Shown here: in pieces, positions 7,447 through 9,923 of the stretch
How the letters are laid out: the number at the start of each line of letters is the position of its first letter
How positions within the stretch are numbered: position 1 is the stretch's first letter
Assembly (NCBI GenBank): GCA_002299465.1
Contig: DBNX01000008.1
Coordinates: 27,497-37,419, forward strand
Direction: 5' to 3'
Source: Patescibacteria group bacterium UBA661
Lineage (GTDB): Bacteria > Patescibacteriota > Minisyncoccia > Phycocordibacterales > UBA918
Length of the DNA: 9,923 nt
The notes under the pieces: generated by a model
Told to the model about the DNA's origin: nothing
Seen by the model: only the letters and a program-made list of their open reading frames with translations
The model's database searches: none
Made by a program: the position numbers and the translations under genes

Positions 7447-8782
7447 ATTCGCCGATTAATTTCATAAACAAATCATTTCTTTCGTACTCATTGTTGAACA
7501 TACCAAAAGACGCAAAAGCCGGTGAAAATAAAACCACGTCTCCGCGCTCGGCTTTACTAAGCGCTAGTTTAATTGCTTCCTCCAAGGTAGATACCACCTC
7601 CCCCGCACACTGTTCTTTGATTCTGTCGGTGCCAGTACCCGCTAACAACACCACCGCTTTCACCTGCTCAGCAATAGCCTCCTCTAGCGGCATCAAATCC
7701 AAACCCTTATCCGCCCCACCCATAATCAGAACTACATTTTTACCTTGTGCCACCGCCTTAATGCCCGCGGCGGTGGCGGTGGGAGTGGTGGCGTTGTTGT
7801 CGTTGTAAATACGCACGCCGTTTATATCACCCACCAACTGCAAGCGCCCCGGTACCCCGGGAAAAGTGGCGAAGCCATCAAAAATCTCATCTTCATTTAG
7901 CCCCACTGCCAAGAGCGCTTCATAGGCAAGGGCGGCGTTAAGTCGGTTGTGCTCGCCCGGCATTGCCAACAACATATCTTCTGGCAAAACTGAAGCATCC
8001 GCCAAAACAAACTCTTGTTTTGGTTCAAACTCTGGCAACCCTCGCTTTATCCATTCGTAGACTTCTGGCGTAGTAATAAAAACACCAGAGTCTTCTTGAT
8101 GTTGAAAAATCTGGGATTTGTCATTGAAGTACGCCAGCATAGCTTCTTCATAAGTCTTACCACCTCGTGTGTAGTAATTAAGATGGTCTTCCATAAAGTT
8201 TGTAAAAACTGCCACCGTCGGTGAAATGCCCGCCCAACCAAAACCCTGCAGTTGCCAGCTATCGAGTTCCATTACACAAATAGAATCGTCGTGCGCGTCT
8301 TTGAGTAATTGGAGATTGGACCGCCCGCGTACATTGCCACCCAACAATACATCCTCACCCGTCACGTAAGTTAGTACATGATGAATCAAGTGCGTCACTG
8401 TACTTTTACCTCGCGTACCCGTGATTCCGATAATCGGTACTTGCGAAATTTGTGCAAACAACGCCGCACTTTGCGCTAACGGCACACCAGAGGTTCTGGC
8501 AATTTCGAGATAAGGTGAGTCTAGAGGTACCCCCGCCGCCACTAACACCAAATCACGATTCTTAAAATCTTCTTCCTGGTGACCGCCTAGATGTAAAACG
8601 ATATTGCTTAGATCTCGCAACTGTTCCACGGAAGCGCTTAATTCCGCCTCCGTCTTTAAATCAGTCACAATCACCTCAGCCGCCCCTGCCTCCGCCAAGT
8701 AACGAGCGTCTCCCACTCCCCGCCCTAATAGCCCCAGCCCCATTACTGTCACTCGCTTGTTCTTGAAATAGTCTGTTTTCAT
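7433..8782 (-). CDS. murD: UDP-N-acetylmuramoyl-L-alanine--D-glutamate ligase MurD (divergent)
   Basis: 449 residues. MurD adds D-Glu to UDP-MurNAc-L-Ala. The N-terminal domain has VTVMGLGLLGRGVG (11-24). The ATP site is GITGTRGKST (119-128), with Arg where most MurD have Asn. ELDSWQLQ (172-179) and TNFMEDHLNYY (194-204) match the MurD versions of these motifs, and K222 (FNDKSQIF) is the likely carbamylated lysine. GEHNRLNAALA (276-286) follows. The usual NDSKATN is NDNNATT here (327-333), so its lysine is Asn, and the late SPACASxDxF-type motif reads SPAFASFGMF (420-429). Overall length and domain order are normal, so the changes look lineage-specific rather than decay, though a shifted amino-acid preference cannot be excluded. 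It is the first gene of the operon. The start is fixed by a -10 six bases upstream. Confidence 0.9.
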   Translation of the reverse strand: MKTDYFKNKRVTVMGLGLLGRGVGDARYLAEAGAAEVIVTDLKTEAELSASVEQLRDLSNIVLHLGGHQEEDFKNRDLVLVAAGVPLDSPYLEIARTSGVPLAQSAALFAQISQVPIIGITGTRGKSTVTHLIHHVLTYVTGEDVLLGGNVRGRSNLQLLKDAHDDSICVMELDSWQLQGFGWAGISPTVAVFTNFMEDHLNYYTRGGKTYEEAMLAYFNDKSQIFQHQEDSGVFITTPEVYEWIKRGLPEFEPKQEFVLADASVLPEDMLLAMPGEHNRLNAALAYEALLAVGLNEDEIFDGFATFPGVPGRLQLVGDINGVRIYNDNNATTPTATAAGIKAVAQGKNVVLIMGGADKGLDLMPLEEAIAEQVKAVVLLAGTGTDRIKEQCAGEVVSTLEEAIKLALSKAERGDVVLFSPAFASFGMFNNEYERNDLFMKLIGEYEAE

Positions 8783-8788
8783 AGCTCT

Positions 8789-8794
8789 ATCATA
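8789..8794 (-). promoter_or_regulatory. -10 (TATGAT) of a leaderless promoter for murD-murC-rsmI
   Basis: The minus strand reads TATGAT, AGAGCT, ATG, placing transcription start on the A of the murD ATG at 8782. A GTGGCA 18 bases upstream of the -10 matches four of six -35 bases. The 61-base gap to the divergent gene means both promoters share the region and RNA polymerase footprints would compete. Confidence 0.6.
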
Positions 8795-8824
8795 CGCAAA
8801 ATAATCCGCTTTGCCACTTTAATA

Positions 8825-8833
8825 TGCTAAACT
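8825..8833 (+). promoter_or_regulatory. Possible extended -10 (TGCTAAACT) for the DedA-like gene
   Basis: TG-C-TAAACT gives an extended -10 with four of six hexamer matches and a predicted start about four bases before the ATG at 8844. TATGCT at 8823-8828 overlaps it and is an alternative -10. No Shine-Dalgarno sequence precedes the ATG. Confidence 0.4.
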
Positions 8834-8843
8834 CTAAGTTGAA

Positions 8844-9425
8844 ATGATTACCCGCAAAAAATTTATTCACACCTCCCTGTTTGTTCTGATGATAACAGCC
8901 ATAATATTCGGCTCTTTTCTTTTGTCACAGTTCGTGGCTGGTGATAGTTATGTCCAGTCTTTGGTGCAGACCTACGGTGGTTTTGGGGTGGTCTTAATTA
9001 GTTTTATTGCCGGACTAAACTTGCTGGTGCCCGTGCCGGCCGCTACCTTTGTGCCCATTTTTACCGCTGGTGGTATGGACATGTTCACAATTATCACTCT
9101 TTTGGTTATCGGTGCCATGTCAGCCAACCTGCTGGCTTATGCTCTTGGTCGCTATGGTTACCTAATGACCAAGTCCAAACATCTGGCGTGGCAAGAAAAA
9201 TTCACAAATTTATACAACCGCAATAAAAAAGCCTTGCCTTTTTTCATCTTTGGTTTTTCTGCTTTTATCCCTTTACCAGACGAAGTGTTTTTGGTCCCCC
9301 TTGGTCTGATTGGCATAAAATTGCGCGTAATAATATTGCCGCTCTTTTTTGGCACAATTGTCTTTCAGACCATTGCCGCCTTCGGATTTAGTAATGTTTT
9401 CATTTTGTTAGACCAATTTGTCTAA
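8844..9425 (+). CDS. DedA / VTT-domain-like integral membrane protein
   Basis: 193 residues, strongly hydrophobic. A first transmembrane helix lies at about 10-30, followed by a hydrophobic stretch at about 44-80 that contains a Pro-broken re-entrant-like segment (VPVPAATFVPIFTAGGM). Further helices lie at about 80-103, 130-155 and 160-190. The DedA/VTT pattern is visible: the Pro-rich hairpin, then a helix ending in LLAYALGRYG, a polar loop, then the mirrored hairpin FIPLPDEVFLVPLGLIGIK. The symmetrical Pro-x-Pro segments are typical of DedA relatives, some of which flip undecaprenyl phosphate, the lipid carrier of peptidoglycan precursors. That would fit the divergent mur operon, but it is inference only. 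Several acidic and basic residues of canonical DedA proteins are absent or shifted, so the exact subfamily is uncertain. Confidence 0.7.
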   Translation: MITRKKFIHTSLFVLMITAIIFGSFLLSQFVAGDSYVQSLVQTYGGFGVVLISFIAGLNLLVPVPAATFVPIFTAGGMDMFTIITLLVIGAMSANLLAYALGRYGYLMTKSKHLAWQEKFTNLYNRNKKALPFFIFGFSAFIPLPDEVFLVPLGLIGIKLRVIILPLFFGTIVFQTIAAFGFSNVFILLDQFV

Positions 9426-9428
9426 CAG

Positions 9429-9454
9429 TGGACAATATGCTTGTGTCTTGTCCA
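9429..9454. repeat. Inverted repeat TGGACAA/TTGTCCA between the two plus-strand genes
   Basis: TGGACAA (9429-9435) and TTGTCCA (9448-9454) form a perfect 7-bp stem with a 12-base loop, just after the DedA-like stop and upstream of the next -10. It could be a weak terminator or an operator. CCAATTTGT also occurs twice here (9413-9421 and 9452-9460). Confidence 0.4.
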
Positions 9455-9457
9455 ATT

Positions 9458-9466
9458 TGTTATAAT
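9458..9466 (+). promoter_or_regulatory. Extended consensus -10 (TGTTATAAT) for the 63-residue gene
   Basis: TG-T-TATAAT is a perfect extended -10. The predicted start is two bases before the ATG at 9475, so the transcript is nearly leaderless. It has the same TGT extension as the promoter of the ATPase gene at 3500-3508. Confidence 0.65.
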
Positions 9467-9474
9467 TAACGAGT

Positions 9475-9666
9475 ATGCAACCAAAAAAACTTGAGCAGTA
9501 CAAATATTTTCAACCCATCGCTTGGACTTTGTGTCTTAGTTTCGCCGGCTTTGTTGCTATGTTGGCCTTAGAACTTAGGATGACTGTTGAACAAATGCAT
9601 CAGAGCAATATCAGCTTCGAGAGTCGCCTTGATCGCATTGAGGAGGTTTTGGGAGTACCAAACTAA
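9475..9666 (+). CDS. Small single-pass membrane protein with coiled-coil tail, unknown function
   Basis: 63 residues: a basic, Lys/Tyr/Gln-rich N-terminus, one transmembrane helix at about 14-33 (AWTLCLSFAGFVAMLALEL), then an amphipathic helical tail with heptad-like spacing (MTVEQMHQ, FESRLDRIEEVL). The topology suggests a short anchor plus an oligomerising cytoplasmic or external helix. A near-consensus extended -10 two bases before the ATG and a strong terminator about 95 bases after the stop make it look like a real, separately transcribed gene. I do not recognise a family. Confidence 0.6.
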   Translation: MQPKKLEQYKYFQPIAWTLCLSFAGFVAMLALELRMTVEQMHQSNISFESRLDRIEEVLGVPN

Positions 9667-9736
9667 TTTACTGTAAAACTAAAGTGGCTTTACCAGGCAC
9701 TGTTTTTGTAATTTTATATAAACCGACACAAAAAAT

Positions 9737-9759
9737 ATCTCCGCCTCGGACCCGGGTAC
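9737..9759. repeat. 23-bp direct repeat, copy 1
   Basis: Identical over 23 bases to 9901-9923. It starts ATCTCCGCCT and ends CCCGGGTAC. It is preceded by an A/T-rich TTTTTGT...ACAAAAA inverted pair (9703-9709 and 9728-9734). On the minus strand one frame reads T-R-V-R-G-G-D. Confidence 0.85.
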
Positions 9760-9760
9760 A

Positions 9761-9786
9761 GAAGCAAAACTGTTTGCTTCTTTTTT
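9761..9786 (+). terminator. Rho-independent terminator
   Basis: GAAGCAAA (9761-9768), loop ACTG, TTTGCTTC (9773-9780), then six T (9781-9786): a perfect 8-bp stem with a U-tract. It would end transcription of the 63-residue gene and possibly the DedA-like gene. Confidence 0.8.
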
Positions 9787-9810
9787 ATCAAGTCTTTGCC
9801 TTGATAAAAA
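9782..9810. terminator. Bidirectional terminator-like hairpin overlapping the previous one
   Basis: TTTTTATCAAG (9782-9792), a 7-base loop, CTTGATAAAAA (9800-9810): a perfect 11-bp stem flanked by A and T runs on both strands. Its left arm uses the U-tract of the upstream terminator, so the second hairpin could sequester that tract. Confidence 0.6.
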
Positions 9811-9856
9811 CCCGTGTCCTCACAGGTTACTAATTCGCTTTGCTCATAAGTACCGG

Positions 9857-9879
9857 CGAGCCCGGCTCGATTGTTTTTG
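9857..9879 (+). terminator. GC-rich hairpin followed by T-rich tract
   Basis: CGAGCC (9857-9862) and GGCTCG (9864-9869) are complementary; realistically a 5-bp stem with a CCG loop. ATTGTTTTTG follows. This is weak terminator-like evidence. Confidence 0.35.
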
Positions 9880-9900
9880 CATTAGGGATAGCAAAAACAA
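9871..9900. repeat. Perfect 10-bp inverted repeat next to repeat copy 2
   Basis: TTGTTTTTGC (9871-9880), a 10-base loop, GCAAAAACAA (9891-9900), immediately followed by the second 23-bp repeat. The A/T-rich pair before copy 1 occupies the equivalent position. Confidence 0.7.
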
Positions 9901-9923
9901 ATCTCCGCCTCGGACCCGGGTAC
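9901..9923. repeat. 23-bp direct repeat, copy 2, at the contig end
   Basis: Exact match to 9737-9759, 164 bases downstream, ending on the final base of the window. The contig may have stopped here because the repeat recurs elsewhere in the genome. Confidence 0.85.

Larger units (their letters stand above)
9667..9923. other. Non-coding, hairpin- and repeat-rich contig end
   Basis: 257 bases without a convincing gene. Short open frames exist on both strands but lack a good start or are interrupted. Contents in order: first 23-bp repeat copy, terminator hairpin, a longer overlapping hairpin, a GC-rich hairpin, a 10-bp inverted repeat, and the second repeat copy at the very end. Confidence 0.7.

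Noticed and set aside
7323..7808. 161-residue plus-strand frame
   Set aside because: Lies opposite the murC start and murD C-terminus; Ser/Pro-rich composition typical of an antisense frame.
6163..8782. UGA recoding to Gly (Gracilibacteria/SR1 code)
   Set aside because: murC and murD both end naturally at TGA in overlap with the next gene, and no gene has in-frame TGA.
9668..9784. 38-residue minus-strand open frame ending in ATLVLQ
   Set aside because: No usable start codon near its beginning, and it overlaps a strong plus-strand terminator; kept only as part of the repeat finding.
1..9923. CRISPR array, tRNA, rRNA, transposase
   Set aside because: No regularly spaced repeat series, no tRNA cloverleaf or rRNA core motif, and no transposase motif was seen on either strand.

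Overview
The window looks like one complete contig from a Patescibacteria/CPR-type bacterium, most likely a Parcubacteria-like lineage. This is inferred from gene content: a secreted lamin-tail/PKD protein, a VirD4/TraG-type ATPase with no membrane anchor, compact MurC, MurD and RsmI proteins, and a penicillin-binding-protein fusion. There is no rRNA gene to confirm it. TGA acts as a stop (murC and murD both end in TGA), so the UGA=Gly code of Gracilibacteria/SR1 does not apply.

Layout. 1-50 is a G-run/C-run inverted repeat, probably an assembly or sequencing artefact. 47-1381 (-) is a secreted lamin-tail/PKD protein cut off at the contig edge. 1393-3489 (-) is the TraG/VirD4-like ATPase, directly upstream of it and probably co-transcribed. 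3568-5064 (-) is a membrane-anchored fusion of an L,D-transpeptidase-like domain and an S11 D,D-carboxypeptidase. 5157-5399 (-) is an 80-residue membrane protein. 5489-8782 (-) is a tight operon, murD-murC-rsmI, with overlapping genes. On the other strand, divergent from murD, are a DedA/VTT-like membrane protein (8844-9425) and a 63-residue single-pass membrane protein (9475-9666). 9667-9923 has no convincing gene; it holds two strong hairpin/terminator structures, two further inverted repeats and two copies of a 23-bp direct repeat, the second ending exactly at the last base.

How the genes fit together. MurC and MurD add the first two amino acids to UDP-MurNAc, and the PBP fusion would trim or bind finished stem peptides at the cell surface, so envelope building is the main theme. 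RsmI methylates 16S rRNA. The ATPase and the lamin-tail protein suggest DNA or protein transfer and cell-surface functions.

Main observations. (1) Three genes carry a -10 hexamer exactly six bases before the ATG, so the A of the start codon is the predicted transcription start; four others have predicted leaders of only 2-4 bases. This points to leaderless expression as the local norm, and it corrects two gene starts. (2) The transpeptidase-like half of the PBP fusion lacks its catalytic cysteine (Gly in its place), and the carboxypeptidase half has K-V-G instead of K-T-G. (3) The contig ends in an unexplained repeat and hairpin cluster.
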